A DNA stretch of 64,000 bases. Source: Terrimesophilobacter sp964651535 (GTDB lineage: Bacteria; Actinomycetota; Actinomycetes; Actinomycetales; Microbacteriaceae). The DNA is taken from contig CAZYYE010000002.1 of NCBI GenBank assembly GCA_964651535.1, forward strand, positions 851,869 through 915,868, in the 5' to 3' direction. Positions 33,823 through 42,212 of this stretch are shown piece by piece; position 1 is the stretch's first letter; each line of letters starts with the position of its first letter. The translations under genes were made by a program, and so were the position numbers. Under the pieces are notes generated by a model, which ran no database searches, was not told the DNA's origin, and was given only the letters and a program-made list of their open reading frames with translations.

Positions 33823-34429
33823 CGGCTGCGCCGGATGTGGGATCCGGGATCGCGATTCCCCGCTCTGCAAGTCCCGAAAGGATGCGTTCGGCGACCTCAT
33901 CGACCTCGCCGATGCCATCCACCGTCACGAGCTGGCCGCGTTCGCTGTAAATCTCGATGAGCGGCGCGGTCTCGCGGCGGAACACTTCCTGCCTGTGCCG
34001 GATGGCGTCCTCGGAGTCGTCCACGCGGCCCTGCTCGAGCGCCCGTTTGCGCAATCGGGCGACGACGACCTCAACGTCGGCGACAAGGCGGATGACCGCG
34101 TCGAGCGCCTGGCCCTTCGCGCTGAGAATCTCGTCGAGGAATTCAACCTGGGACGTGGTCCGGGGATAACCGTCCAGAAGGAACCCATTGGCCGCATCCG
34201 GTTGTTCGAGGCGCGAGCGGACGAGTTCGTTCGTGAGCGAATCGGGAACGTAGTCCCCCGCATCCACGATGCTCTTGACCTCTTTGCCGAGCGGGGTCTC
34301 GTTCTTGATGTTGTAGCGGAAGATGTCGCCCGTGGCGATCGCGGGAATCCCGAACAGAGTCGAAAGCCGTGCAGCCTGCGTCCCTTTTCCGGCCCCCGGG
34401 GGGCCGATGATGAGGAAACGCCCCGTCAT
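33815..34429 (-). CDS. adk: Adenylate kinase
   Basis: ATG 34429 overlaps the secY stop codon (ATGA) and gives 204 residues; the frame extends far into secY but that part is not adk. P-loop IIGPPGAGKGTQAARLS at 7-23, GDIFR, LDGYPRTTSQ and a short LID (GRVDDSEDAIRHRQEVF) without zinc cysteines are visible. It balances ATP, ADP and AMP. The end of the gene overlaps a terminator hairpin. Confidence 0.97.
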   Translation of the reverse strand: MTGRFLIIGPPGAGKGTQAARLSTLFGIPAIATGDIFRYNIKNETPLGKEVKSIVDAGDYVPDSLTNELVRSRLEQPDAANGFLLDGYPRTTSQVEFLDEILSAKGQALDAVIRLVADVEVVVARLRKRALEQGRVDDSEDAIRHRQEVFRRETAPLIEIYSERGQLVTVDGIGEVDEVAERILSGLAERGIAIPDPTSGAAAL

Positions 34430-35751
34430 CGCAACAAGCCCTCGTAGTGACGCTGCTGCAGCTGGGCATCGATCTGCTTGACCGTCTCGAGCCCGACCCC
34501 GACGATGATCAGGATGCTGGCTCCGCCGAACGGGAAGTTCTGGTTCGCCCCGAACCAACTGAGGGCGAAGAGCGGAATGAGCGCGACGATGCCCAAATAC
34601 AGAGAACCGGGGAGTGTGATCCTCGTGAGCACGTAATCGAGGTACTCCGCGGTCGGCCGCCCGGCGCGGATGCCGGGGATGAAGCCGCCGTATTTCTTCA
34701 TATTGTCTGCGACTTCTTCCGGGTTGAAGGTAATCGCAACGTAGAAGTAGGTGAAGCCGATGTTGAGCAGGAAGTATACGAGCATGTACAGCGCGCTGTC
34801 GCCGGAGCGCAGGTTGTCGGTGATCCAGGACACCCATGCTGCCGGGGCTTCCCCGGGGGCCGGCTGGTTGAACTGCGCGACAAGAGCCGGCAGGTACAGC
34901 AAGCTCGATGCGAAGATCACCGGGATCACACCGGCCATGTTCACCTTGATCGGAATATAGGTGTTGTTGCCACCGTACGTGCGGCGGCCAACCATCCGCT
35001 TGGCATACTGGACCGGTATTCGCCGCTGAGACTGCTCGACGAATACGACGAGGGTCATGATCACGAGTCCTATGACGAGAACCAGCAGGAACGCGTCGAG
35101 GCCCTTCGCGACCTGGATGCCCCACAGCGCGGTCGGGAATGTTGCCGCGATCGAGATGAAGATCAGGAGCGACATTCCGTTGCCGATGCCGCGCTCGGTG
35201 ATGAGCTCGCCCATCCACATGATGAGCCCGGTCCCCGCAGTCATCGTGATGACCATGAGCAGGATCGCGTACCAGGAATCGTTGCTGAGGAGCTGGCTGC
35301 ACTCCGGAGTTCCCGTGGAACTCGGGAACAGCGCGCCGCTCCTCGCCACCGTGATGAGGGTCGTCGACTGCAGGATCGCGAGACCGATCGTCAGGTACCG
35401 CGTGTACTGCGTGAGCTTGCCCTGACCGGCCTGGCCCTCCTTGTACAGCGTGTCGAAGTGGGGGATAACGACGCGCAGCAACTGCACGATGATCGACGCC
35501 GTGATGTACGGCATGATGCCCAGCGCGAAAATCGACAGCTGCAGCAGCGCGCCGCCGCTGAACAGGTTGACGAGGTCGTACAGGCCCGTCGTGCCCGAGT
35601 TGTTGCTCAGGCAGATCTGCACATTCACGTAGTCGATGAAGGGCGTCGGGATGAACGACCCGAGCCGGAACAACGCGACGATGCCCAGCGTGAAGCCGAT
35701 CTTCCTGCGAAGATCGGGCGTGCGGAAGATCCGCAAGATTGCGCCGAACAC
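34426..35751 (-). CDS. secY: Preprotein translocase subunit SecY
   Basis: The 441-residue channel protein has ten predicted helices. It opens with FRTPDLRRKIGFTLGIVALFRLGSFIPTPFIDY and shows NLFSGGALLQLSIFALGIMPYITASIIVQLL (plug and TM2 region), GNGMSLLIF, QRRIPVQYAKRMVGRRTYGG and a long TM8-9 hairpin. The start is GTG 35751 after AGGAGGCACC. It is the core of the Sec channel and follows rplO by 107 bases, ending in an overlap with adk. Confidence 0.98.
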   Translation of the reverse strand: MFGAILRIFRTPDLRRKIGFTLGIVALFRLGSFIPTPFIDYVNVQICLSNNSGTTGLYDLVNLFSGGALLQLSIFALGIMPYITASIIVQLLRVVIPHFDTLYKEGQAGQGKLTQYTRYLTIGLAILQSTTLITVARSGALFPSSTGTPECSQLLSNDSWYAILLMVITMTAGTGLIMWMGELITERGIGNGMSLLIFISIAATFPTALWGIQVAKGLDAFLLVLVIGLVIMTLVVFVEQSQRRIPVQYAKRMVGRRTYGGNNTYIPIKVNMAGVIPVIFASSLLYLPALVAQFNQPAPGEAPAAWVSWITDNLRSGDSALYMLVYFLLNIGFTYFYVAITFNPEEVADNMKKYGGFIPGIRAGRPTAEYLDYVLTRITLPGSLYLGIVALIPLFALSWFGANQNFPFGGASILIIVGVGLETVKQIDAQLQQRHYEGLLR

Positions 35752-35858
35752 GGTGCCTCCTGAATTTACGGGTAGTGCAGGTCCGGAATCCCTTGCGGGA
35801 AACCGCGGCGACTACCTCTCACAATGGGCTTTACCGGGTGGGTTGCCAACCGGTTCGC

Positions 35859-36713
35859 TTACTTGATCGAGCCGCCTGCGGCCAGGATCTTCTGCTCAGC
35901 TGAACCAGAGATCTTGTCGACCGCAACATTCAGCTTAACGTCAATCTCACCCGTGCCGAGAACCTTGACCTTCTCGTTCTTGCGCACGGCACCCTTCGCG
36001 ACGAGGTCGCTCACGGTCACATCGCCGCCCTTCGGGTACAGCTCGGCAAGGCGCTCGAGGTTCACAACCTGATACTCGACGCGGAACGGGTTCTTGAACC
36101 CGCGCAGCTTCGGCGTGCGCATGACGCTGTTCAGGTTTCCGCCTTCGAGCCCCACGCGGACCTGGTAGCGAGCCTTTGTCCCCTTTGTTCCGCGACCGGC
36201 CGTCTTGCCCTTGGATGCCTCACCGCGACCGACTCGGGTCTTCGCGGTTTTCGCTCCCGGAGCGGGGCGCAAGTGGTGCATCTTCAGCACATGCGGTCGC
36301 GACGCAACATCCTTCGACGCGGCCTTCTTGGCTGGCGCGGCCTTCTTGGCCGCCCCGCTCCCTGAGGAACCGGCGGAGCCGGCGTCTCGAGGGGAGCCAG
36401 TCTTCTCTGAACTGGCCTTTGGGGCCGCCTTGGCAGCGGCGGGCTTCTCCGCTGCCGCTTTCGGGGCCGCCTTGGCGGCGGCCGGCTTCGCGGACGCGGT
36501 CGACTTGGTGGGAGCTGCCTTCGGGGAAGCAGACTTCGCTGCCTTCACCTTGGGGGCAGCGGCCTTTGCCGCCGCCTTGGGCGCAGCCTTCGCAGCAGCC
36601 TTGGGCGCAGCCTTCGCTGCCGCGGTCTTGGGCGCCGCCTTTGCGGCCGGCTTCGCAGCCGCCTTCGCAGCAGGCTTCTTCGCTGGCGTCTTCTTTTCGG
36701 CTTCGTCAGCCAT
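35859..36713 (-). CDS. rplO: 50S ribosomal protein L15 with about 140-residue Ala/Lys/Pro-rich N-terminal extension
   Basis: Residues 141-284 are a normal L15 (LKMHHLRPAPGAKTAKTRVGRGEASKGKTAGRG). Residues 1-140 are an extension made of repeating AAPKAAAK, PAAKA and AKK units, changing to a Gly/Ser patch (SAGSSGSGAAKK) before the core. It resembles the C-terminal tails of histone H1 or mycobacterial HupB. Usual L15 is about 145 residues, so the protein is doubled in length. The extension shares the reading frame, GC bias and operon of the core. rplO overlaps rpmD by one base. Confidence 0.96.
   Translation of the reverse strand: MADEAEKKTPAKKPAAKAAAKPAAKAAPKTAAAKAAPKAAAKAAPKAAAKAAAPKVKAAKSASPKAAPTKSTASAKPAAAKAAPKAAAEKPAAAKAAPKASSEKTGSPRDAGSAGSSGSGAAKKAAPAKKAASKDVASRPHVLKMHHLRPAPGAKTAKTRVGRGEASKGKTAGRGTKGTKARYQVRVGLEGGNLNSVMRTPKLRGFKNPFRVEYQVVNLERLAELYPKGGDVTVSDLVAKGAVRKNEKVKVLGTGEIDVKLNVAVDKISGSAEQKILAAGGSIK
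36294..36713 (-). repeat. Coding tandem-like repeats in the L15 extension
   Basis: The codons for the AAPKAAAK-type units create near-identical direct repeats (for example GCCTTGGGCGCAGCC-like units on the plus strand around 36570-36625). The repeat is imperfect and translated, so it is a low-complexity coding tract and could vary in length between strains. Confidence 0.7.
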
Positions 36714-36895
36714 TAGTCAATCTCCTCGACTTTGACCAGGTGCGCCACGGTACGAACGTATCCGCGGTTCTGCGAGTTGTCCTCGCGTACCACGACGTCG
36801 CCGATGCGCTTGAGCCCGAGGCTCCGCAACGTGTCGCGCTGGTTCTGCTTTTCACTGATCTTGGATTTGATCTGAGTCACTTTGAGGCGAGCCAT
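36713..36895 (-). CDS. rpmD: 50S ribosomal protein L30
   Basis: A 60-residue L30, MARLKVTQIKSKISEKQNQR, with LGLKRIGDVVVREDNSQNRGYV. Normal bacterial length. It overlaps rpsE and rplO by one base each. Confidence 0.97.
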   Translation of the reverse strand: MARLKVTQIKSKISEKQNQRDTLRSLGLKRIGDVVVREDNSQNRGYVRTVAHLVKVEEID

Positions 36896-37629
36896 CAGAC
36901 ACCTGCCTTCTCTGCGCTGGCCTTCGCCGCCTCCGCCTGAATCCGAAGGATCTGGGCGGGAACGACGTGCTCGACGGACAATCCGCGGCGACCGGCAACG
37001 GCACTGGGCTCCTCGAGCATCTGGAGTGCGGCAACGGTCGCGTGGACGATGTTGATGGTGTTCGACGAACCGAGAGACTTGCTCAGAACGTCATGGATTC
37101 CCGCGCACTCCAGGACGGCGCGCACGGGACCCCCGGCAATAACACCGGTTCCGGCTGCAGCCGGTCGCAGGAGAACAACGCCTGCGGCCGCCTCGCCCTG
37201 AACGGGGTGCGGGATGCTGTTGCCGACGCGCGGGACGCGGAAGAAATTCTTCTTCGCCTCCTCGACTCCCTTCGAAATCGCCGTCGGAACTTCGCGTGCC
37301 TTGCCGTAGCCGACACCCACCATTCCGTTGCCGTCCCCGACAACCACGAGAGCGGTGAAGCTGAAGCGCCGACCGCCCTTGACGACCTTCGACACCCGGT
37401 TGATGGTCACGACGCGTTCCAGGAACTGGCTCTTGTCGGAGTCCCGGCTGCCGCGCTGCTGATTGGGGTTGCGCTCGCGGCCCCCGCGACGTGCCTCGCG
37501 GGGCTCGCTTGCGAGGTCCTTCTCCTGCGTTTCGGCAGTCACGGCTGTTGCGGCCTGAGTGGTCGTGTCGACCTCGGTCGCTTCTGCAGTCACTTGCTGC
37601 TCCTTGTCATTTTTTGTCTTGTCGCTCAC
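36895..37629 (-). CDS. rpsE: 30S ribosomal protein S5 with N-terminal extension
   Basis: The S5 core starts near residue 66 (FLERVVTINRVSKVVKGGRRFSFTALVVVGDG) and ends in PAQILRIQ. Before it lie about 65 residues: an acidic Thr/Glu/Ala tract, then an Arg/Gly/Gln/Asn patch (RRGGRERNPNQQRGSRDS). S5 shapes the decoding site and the mRNA entry tunnel. The start is GTG 37629, overlapping the rplR stop (GTGA). The 244-residue length compares with about 165 in E. coli. Confidence 0.96.
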   Translation of the reverse strand: MSDKTKNDKEQQVTAEATEVDTTTQAATAVTAETQEKDLASEPREARRGGRERNPNQQRGSRDSDKSQFLERVVTINRVSKVVKGGRRFSFTALVVVGDGNGMVGVGYGKAREVPTAISKGVEEAKKNFFRVPRVGNSIPHPVQGEAAAGVVLLRPAAAGTGVIAGGPVRAVLECAGIHDVLSKSLGSSNTINIVHATVAALQMLEEPSAVAGRRGLSVEHVVPAQILRIQAEAAKASAEKAGV

Positions 37630-37997
37630 AGGTTCAATCCACCCTCTCGAGCGCCCTCGGCAATCGCCGCAACGCGCCCCGCGTAGCGGCTGCCTCCGCG
37701 GTCGAAGACGACCGCATCCACGCCCGCCTTCTTCGCGCGCTCTGCGACAAGTTCGCCGACCTTGCGGGCCTTGGCGGTCTTGTCCCCGGAGTGTCCCCGA
37801 AGATCGGATTCCATGGTCGATGCGGATGCGAGCGTAAAGCCCTTGCTGTCATCGACGACCTGAACGAAAACGTGCCGGGCCGAACGGGTCACAACAAGAC
37901 GCGGACGCTCCTGCGTGCCGACGATCTTCTTGCGAAGACGTGCGTGGCGACGATCCTTCGCGGCCGACTTGCTCTTTCCTCGTGTTCCAATAGCCAT
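37626..37997 (-). CDS. rplR: 50S ribosomal protein L18
   Basis: A 123-residue L18 with RHARLRKKIVGTQERPRLVVTRSARHVFVQVVDD and the closing FDRGGSRYAGRVAAIAEGAREGGLNL. It binds 5S rRNA. It lies between rplF and rpsE. Confidence 0.97.
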   Translation of the reverse strand: MAIGTRGKSKSAAKDRRHARLRKKIVGTQERPRLVVTRSARHVFVQVVDDSKGFTLASASTMESDLRGHSGDKTAKARKVGELVAERAKKAGVDAVVFDRGGSRYAGRVAAIAEGAREGGLNL

Positions 37998-38000
37998 GCT

Positions 38001-38537
38001 TTACTTACCAGCCTTTCCGGCCTTGCGGCGAACAACCTCGCCCGCGTACCGCACGCCCTTGCCCTTATAGGGTTCCGGCCTGCGCAGCTTGCGGATGTTG
38101 GCCGCGACTTCGCCGACCTGCTGCTTGTCGATTCCGTGGACGCCGACCTTCGTGTTGCCCTCCACGGTGAACGTGATGCCGGTCGGCGGGTCGACCGTGA
38201 TGGAGTGCGAGAACCCGAGCGCGAACTCGAGCCCGCTGCCCTTCTGCGCCACACGGTAACCGGTGCCGACGATCTCCAGGTTCTTCGAGTACCCGTCGGT
38301 GACGCCGATGATCTGGTTGTGGATGAGGGTACGGGTCAAGCCGTGAAGCGAACGCGATTCGCGCTCGTCATCGGGCCTCGACACGAGAACCTGGCCATCC
38401 TCAAGTTTCACCTCGATGGGTTCCGCGACGGTGAGGCTCAGCTCGCCCTTCGGACCCTTGACCGTGACGGCGGAGCCGTCAATGGTGACGTTGACGCCGG
38501 ATGGGACGTCAATCGGAAGCTTTCCAATACGCGACAT
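38001..38537 (-). CDS. rplF: 50S ribosomal protein L6
   Basis: From ATG 38537 (MSRIGKLPIDVPSGV) the protein has 178 residues; the longer frame upstream adds four residues only. The duplicated L6 domains and the C-terminal RRPEPYKGKGVRYAGE motif are present. Confidence 0.97.
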   Translation of the reverse strand: MSRIGKLPIDVPSGVNVTIDGSAVTVKGPKGELSLTVAEPIEVKLEDGQVLVSRPDDERESRSLHGLTRTLIHNQIIGVTDGYSKNLEIVGTGYRVAQKGSGLEFALGFSHSITVDPPTGITFTVEGNTKVGVHGIDKQQVGEVAANIRKLRRPEPYKGKGVRYAGEVVRRKAGKAGK

Positions 38538-38542
38538 TTTGA

Positions 38543-38941
38543 TTACCACACGTAGGCGAGGACTTCCCCACCCACGCCCTTCTCTGTCGCCTCACGGTCC
38601 GTCAACAGACCGGATGAGGTGGAAATGATGGCAACCCCCAGGCCGCCGAGAACACGCGGGATCTCGGTCGAACGCGCATACACGCGAAGCCCGGGCTTCG
38701 ACACGCGCTTGATGCCGGCGATCGAACGCTCGCGATTGGGACCGTACTTGAGGTCGATCGTGAGCGTCGAACCGACGCGCGCCGGCTCGATTCTCCACGC
38801 CGTGATGTAGCCCTCGTTCTTGAGGATCTCCGAAATGTTGGTCTTGAGCTTGCTGCTCGGCATCGACACGGTTTCGTGGTTCGCCGAGTTCGCGTTGCGC
38901 AGTCTGGTCAGCAAGTCTGCGACCGGATCTGTCATTGTCAT
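38543..38941 (-). CDS. rpsH: 30S ribosomal protein S8
   Basis: ATG 38941, preceded by AGGAAAAACACC, gives MTMTDPVADLLTRLRNAN and 132 residues; a second ATG two codons on is possible. The C-terminal end GVAIISTSSGLLTDREA is typical. S8 binds 16S helix 21 and in E. coli autoregulates the spc operon by binding mRNA at rplE. It lies five bases before rplF. Confidence 0.97.
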   Translation of the reverse strand: MTMTDPVADLLTRLRNANSANHETVSMPSSKLKTNISEILKNEGYITAWRIEPARVGSTLTIDLKYGPNRERSIAGIKRVSKPGLRVYARSTEIPRVLGGLGVAIISTSSGLLTDREATEKGVGGEVLAYVW

Positions 38942-39008
38942 GGTGTTTTTCCTGATTCTCGTGCTGGTTTCGTGCATCCGTTACGCGAATGCCGACCTGG
39001 CCGATCGG

Positions 39009-39611
39009 TTACTGCTGGACGGTGGTTTCTTGCGTCTTGAACGGAAAGCCGAGCGCCTTGAGAAGTGCGCGACCTTCGTCGTCGTTCTTCGCCGTCGTCA
39101 CGACGGTGATATCGAACCCGCGAACGCGGTCGATCTTGTCCTGGTCGATCTCGTGAAACATCGACTGCTCGTTGAGACCGAACGTGTAGTTGCCGTGACC
39201 GTCGAACTGGCGGTCCGACAGGCCGCGGAAGTCGCGGATGCGGGGAAGGGCGAGCGTGAGCAGGCGGTCGAGGAATTCCCACGCGCGGTCGCCGCGAAGC
39301 GTGACGTGCGCGCCGATGGGCTGGCCCTCGCGCAGCTTGAACTGCGCAATCGACTTGCGCGCTGCCGTGATCTGCGGTTTCTGGCCCGTGATCGCCGCGA
39401 GATCCTTCACGGCGCCATCGATGATCTTGCCGTCGCGGGCGGCCTCGCCGACGCCGGTGTTCACCACGATCTTGACAAGTCCCGGGACCTGGTGCACGTT
39501 CGTGAACCCGAAGTCCTTCTTCAGCTGGGCCGAGATCTCGGTCTTGTACTTCTGCTTCAGGCGCGGCTGCACCTTGACAGCCTTCGCGGCAGTAGTAGTT
39601 GTGTCAGTCAT
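39009..39611 (-). CDS. rplE: 50S ribosomal protein L5
   Basis: A 200-residue L5 with VPGLVKIVVNTGVGEAARD, FKLREGQPIGAHVTLRG and the 5S-contacting region. An N-terminal Thr/Ala stretch (MTDTTTTAAKAVKVQ) adds about 15 residues to the usual length. It overlaps rplX by one base and lies 67 bases before rpsH. The zinc-dependent rpsN often found next to rplE is not present. Confidence 0.97.
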   Translation of the reverse strand: MTDTTTTAAKAVKVQPRLKQKYKTEISAQLKKDFGFTNVHQVPGLVKIVVNTGVGEAARDGKIIDGAVKDLAAITGQKPQITAARKSIAQFKLREGQPIGAHVTLRGDRAWEFLDRLLTLALPRIRDFRGLSDRQFDGHGNYTFGLNEQSMFHEIDQDKIDRVRGFDITVVTTAKNDDEGRALLKALGFPFKTQETTVQQ

Positions 39612-39961
39612 TACAGGTCCTCACCTGAGCTCTTGGAGTAACGCACGCGGACGTTCTTGCCCTCGGCGTTTTTCTCCACACGGAAACCGACGCGCGTCGG
39701 CTTCTTGGTCTTCGGGTCGACGAGGGCCACATTGGAGATGTGGATGGGCGACTCGAAAGTCTCCATGCCGCCCGTCTTCGTGCCGCGCTGGGTTTGCCCT
39801 ACCCGAGTGTGCTTCGTGACGAAATTGATTCCCTCGACGATCACGCGGTTCTTCTCGACGAGAACCTCCTTGACGCGGCCCTGCTTTCCACGGTCACCGC
39901 CGCGAGCCTGAGTCGGCCCGTTGATGACCTGGACGAGGTCGCCCTTCCTGATCTTCGACAT
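39611..39961 (-). CDS. rplX: 50S ribosomal protein L24
   Basis: A 116-residue L24 with the KOW motif (IRKGDLVQVINGPTQARGGDRGKQGRVKEVL) and ESPIHISNVALVDPKTKKPTRVGFR. It is an assembly initiator of the large subunit. rplN is two bases upstream. Confidence 0.97.
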   Translation of the reverse strand: MSKIRKGDLVQVINGPTQARGGDRGKQGRVKEVLVEKNRVIVEGINFVTKHTRVGQTQRGTKTGGMETFESPIHISNVALVDPKTKKPTRVGFRVEKNAEGKNVRVRYSKSSGEDL

Positions 39962-39963
39962 GA

Positions 39964-40332
39964 CTAAATGACCTCCGGTGCGAGCGAGATGATCTTCATG
40001 AACTTCTTGTCGCGAAGTTCACGGCCGACCGGCCCGAAGATGCGGGTTCCACGGGGGTCCCCGTCGGCCTTCAGGAGCACGGCGGCGTTCTCGTCAAACT
40101 TGATGTAGGAGCCGTCCGGACGACGGGTTTCCTTCTTGGTGCGGACGATGACCGCTTTCACGATCTCGCCCTTCTTCACGTTGCCGCCGGGGATCGCGTC
40201 CTTGACGGTCGCGACGATGACATCGCCGAGACCGGCGTAACGCCGCCCCGACCCACCGAGCACGCGAATCGTAAGCAGCTCCTTGGCGCCGGTGTTATCG
40301 GCGACCTTGACTCTGGATTCCTGCTGAAGCAT
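39964..40332 (-). CDS. rplN: 50S ribosomal protein L14
   Basis: A 122-residue L14, MLQQESRVKVADNTGAKELLTIRVLGGSGRRYAG, of invariant length. It forms an intersubunit bridge and binds the silencing factor RsfS. Confidence 0.98.
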   Translation of the reverse strand: MLQQESRVKVADNTGAKELLTIRVLGGSGRRYAGLGDVIVATVKDAIPGGNVKKGEIVKAVIVRTKKETRRPDGSYIKFDENAAVLLKADGDPRGTRIFGPVGRELRDKKFMKIISLAPEVI

Positions 40333-40365
40333 TGTCTTTTCCTCTTCACGAGTAAGCCGCGAGGC

Positions 40366-40659
40366 TTACTTGGCCTTCTCGACGATTTCAACCAGGCGCC
40401 AGCGCTTTGTGGCGCTCAGCGGCCGGGTCTCACTGATGACCACCATGTCGCCGATGCCGGCGGAATTGGTCTCGTCGTGAACCTTCACCTTGGACGTGCG
40501 GCGGATGATCTTGCCGTACAGCGGGTGCTTAACGCGGTCCTCCACCTCGACGACGATGGTCTTGTCCATCTTGTCGCTCGACACGTATCCGCGCCGGATC
40601 TTGCGGTAGCCGCGGTCGAGGGTCGCCTCGGCAGCGACCTTATCTTCGGTCTTCGCCAT
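40366..40659 (-). CDS. rpsQ: 30S ribosomal protein S17
   Basis: A 97-residue S17 with GYVSSDKMDKTIVVEVEDRVKHPLYGKIIRRTSK and GDMVVISETRPLSATKRWRLVEI. About 17 residues before the OB fold are an N-terminal extension. It overlaps rpmC by one base. Confidence 0.97.
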   Translation of the reverse strand: MAKTEDKVAAEATLDRGYRKIRRGYVSSDKMDKTIVVEVEDRVKHPLYGKIIRRTSKVKVHDETNSAGIGDMVVISETRPLSATKRWRLVEIVEKAK

Positions 40660-41027
40660 TAGCTGGCCTCCTTAGTCTCTGGTGCTTCTGACGGCTCGGC
40701 GTCTTCGGATGCGGCGGGAGCCTCATCCTTCACTGCGCCATCCTTCTTCACCGGCTTCTTCTTCGCCTTCGGCTCGGCCTTCGCCGGCAACTCGACCCCC
40801 ACCGGGGTCGCCCGGATGCCGAGCTCGCGTTCGCGAATGATCGTGTAGATCCGCGCGATGTCGCGCTTCACGGCGCGAAGCCGTCCGTGGCTTTCGAGCT
40901 GGCCGGTCGCCGACTGGAATCGAAGGTTGAACAGCTCTTCCTTCGCCTTCTTCAGTTCGTCGACAAGTCGCCCGTCTTCAAAAGTGTCGAGCTCGTCCGG
41001 GTGGAGCTCCTTGGAACCGATCGCCAT
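40659..41027 (-). CDS. rpmC: 50S ribosomal protein L29 with C-terminal extension
   Basis: Residues 1-71 form the two-helix L29 (LKKAKEELFNLRFQSATGQLE ... RDIARIYTIIRERE). Residues 72-122 are an added tail, first Lys-rich (PKAKKKPVKKDG), then acidic (EAPAASEDAEPSEAPETKEAS). Standard L29 has 65-75 residues. L29 lies at the polypeptide exit, so the tail could reach nascent chains or targeting factors (inference). Confidence 0.95.
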   Translation of the reverse strand: MAIGSKELHPDELDTFEDGRLVDELKKAKEELFNLRFQSATGQLESHGRLRAVKRDIARIYTIIRERELGIRATPVGVELPAKAEPKAKKKPVKKDGAVKDEAPAASEDAEPSEAPETKEAS

Positions 41028-41446
41028 TATGCGTCGCCCTCCTCGCGCTTGATGATGCGTGCCTTGAGGGGCAGCTTGTGGATGGCACGAGTGAGTGCTT
41101 CGCGAGCGACGGTCTCATTGACACCGCTCAACTCGAACAACACGCGGCCTGGCTTGACGTTCGCAACCCACCATTCCGGTGAGCCCTTACCCGAGCCCAT
41201 GCGGGTCTCCGCCGGCTTCTTCGTGAGCGGACGGTCCGGGAACACATTGATCCAGACTTTTCCGCCGCGCTTGATGTGACGGGTCATCGCGATACGGGCG
41301 GCCTCAATCTGGCGGTTCGTGACATACGCAGGAGTGATGGCCTGGATGCCGTACTCGCCGAACGACACCTTCGTGCCGCCGGTCGCCTGACCGCTGCGCC
41401 CGGGGTGGTGCTGCTTGCGGTGTCTGACTTTACGTGGAATCAGCAT
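41027..41446 (-). CDS. rplP: 50S ribosomal protein L16
   Basis: A 139-residue L16, MLIPRKVRHRKQHHPGRSGQATGGTKVSFGEYGIQA, with the RHIKRGGKVWINVFPDRPLTKKPAETRMGSGKG motif. It contacts the A-site tRNA. It overlaps rpmC by one base. Confidence 0.98.
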   Translation of the reverse strand: MLIPRKVRHRKQHHPGRSGQATGGTKVSFGEYGIQAITPAYVTNRQIEAARIAMTRHIKRGGKVWINVFPDRPLTKKPAETRMGSGKGSPEWWVANVKPGRVLFELSGVNETVAREALTRAIHKLPLKARIIKREEGDA

Positions 41447-41447
41447 G

Positions 41448-42212
41448 TTACGCCTCTGCTCCTACTGCCGCCGGGGCGGCATCCGTGCGGGGGCCACGAC
41501 GAGGACGGTCTCCACCATCCCGGCGCTCGGGGCGCTGGGACTTGGCGGCTGCCTGCTCGCGGGCGAGTTCGCGGTTGGTGATGTCACCCTTGTAGATCCA
41601 CACCTTCACGCCGATGCGGCCGAACGTCGTGCGGGCTTCGTAGAAGCCGTAGTCGATGTTCGCGCGCAACGTGTGCAGCGGCACGCGTCCCTCGCGGTAG
41701 AACTCTGAGCGGCTCATTTCTGCGCCACCCAGCCGTCCGGAGACCTGGATGCGAACACCCTTCGCTCCCGCGCGCTGTGCGCCCTGGAGGCCCTTGCGCA
41801 TGGCGCGACGGAACGCGACGCGCGCGCTCAGCTGCTCCGCGATGCCTTGAGCGACCAGTTGCGCTTCCGCCTCGGGGTTCTTCACCTCGAGGATGTTGAG
41901 CTGGATCTGCTTGTCCGTGAGCTTCTCGAGGTCGGTGCGGATGCGCTCGGCCTCCGTGCCGCGGCGACCGATGACGATGCCGGGGCGCGCGGTGTGGATG
42001 TCGACGCGAACGCGGTCACGCGTGCGCTCGATTTCGATACGGGCGACGCCTGCGCGGTCAAGGTTCGTCTTGAGCAGGTTGCGGATCTTGATGTCTTCGG
42101 CGACGAAGTCGCTGTAACGCTGTCCGGCCTTCGTCGAGTCGGAGAACCAGCGCGACACGTGGTCGGTCGTGATTCCCAGTCGAAACCCGTACGGGTTTAC
42201 TTTCTGTCCCAT
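41448..42212 (-). CDS. rpsC: 30S ribosomal protein S3
   Basis: A 254-residue S3 with MGQKVNPYGFRLGITTDHVSRWF, the KH domain (VIGRRGTEAERIRTDLEKLT) and the GCxxx-type C-domain ending YKGDITNRE. Residues after about 215 are an Arg/Asp/Gly-rich tail ending in an Ala-rich tip. S3 forms the mRNA entry helicase site with S4 and S5. It overlaps rplV by one base. Confidence 0.97.
   Translation of the reverse strand: MGQKVNPYGFRLGITTDHVSRWFSDSTKAGQRYSDFVAEDIKIRNLLKTNLDRAGVARIEIERTRDRVRVDIHTARPGIVIGRRGTEAERIRTDLEKLTDKQIQLNILEVKNPEAEAQLVAQGIAEQLSARVAFRRAMRKGLQGAQRAGAKGVRIQVSGRLGGAEMSRSEFYREGRVPLHTLRANIDYGFYEARTTFGRIGVKVWIYKGDITNRELAREQAAAKSQRPERRDGGDRPRRGPRTDAAPAAVGAEA

Noticed and set aside
33430..35302. 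A 495-codon frame covering adk and most of secY on the minus strand
   Set aside because: Only its final 204 codons encode adenylate kinase; the earlier part is secY read in another frame.
36400..36700. Possible CRISPR or minisatellite in the repetitive tract
   Set aside because: The repeats are imperfect, have no unique spacers of constant size, and translate into the in-frame Ala/Lys/Pro extension of L15.
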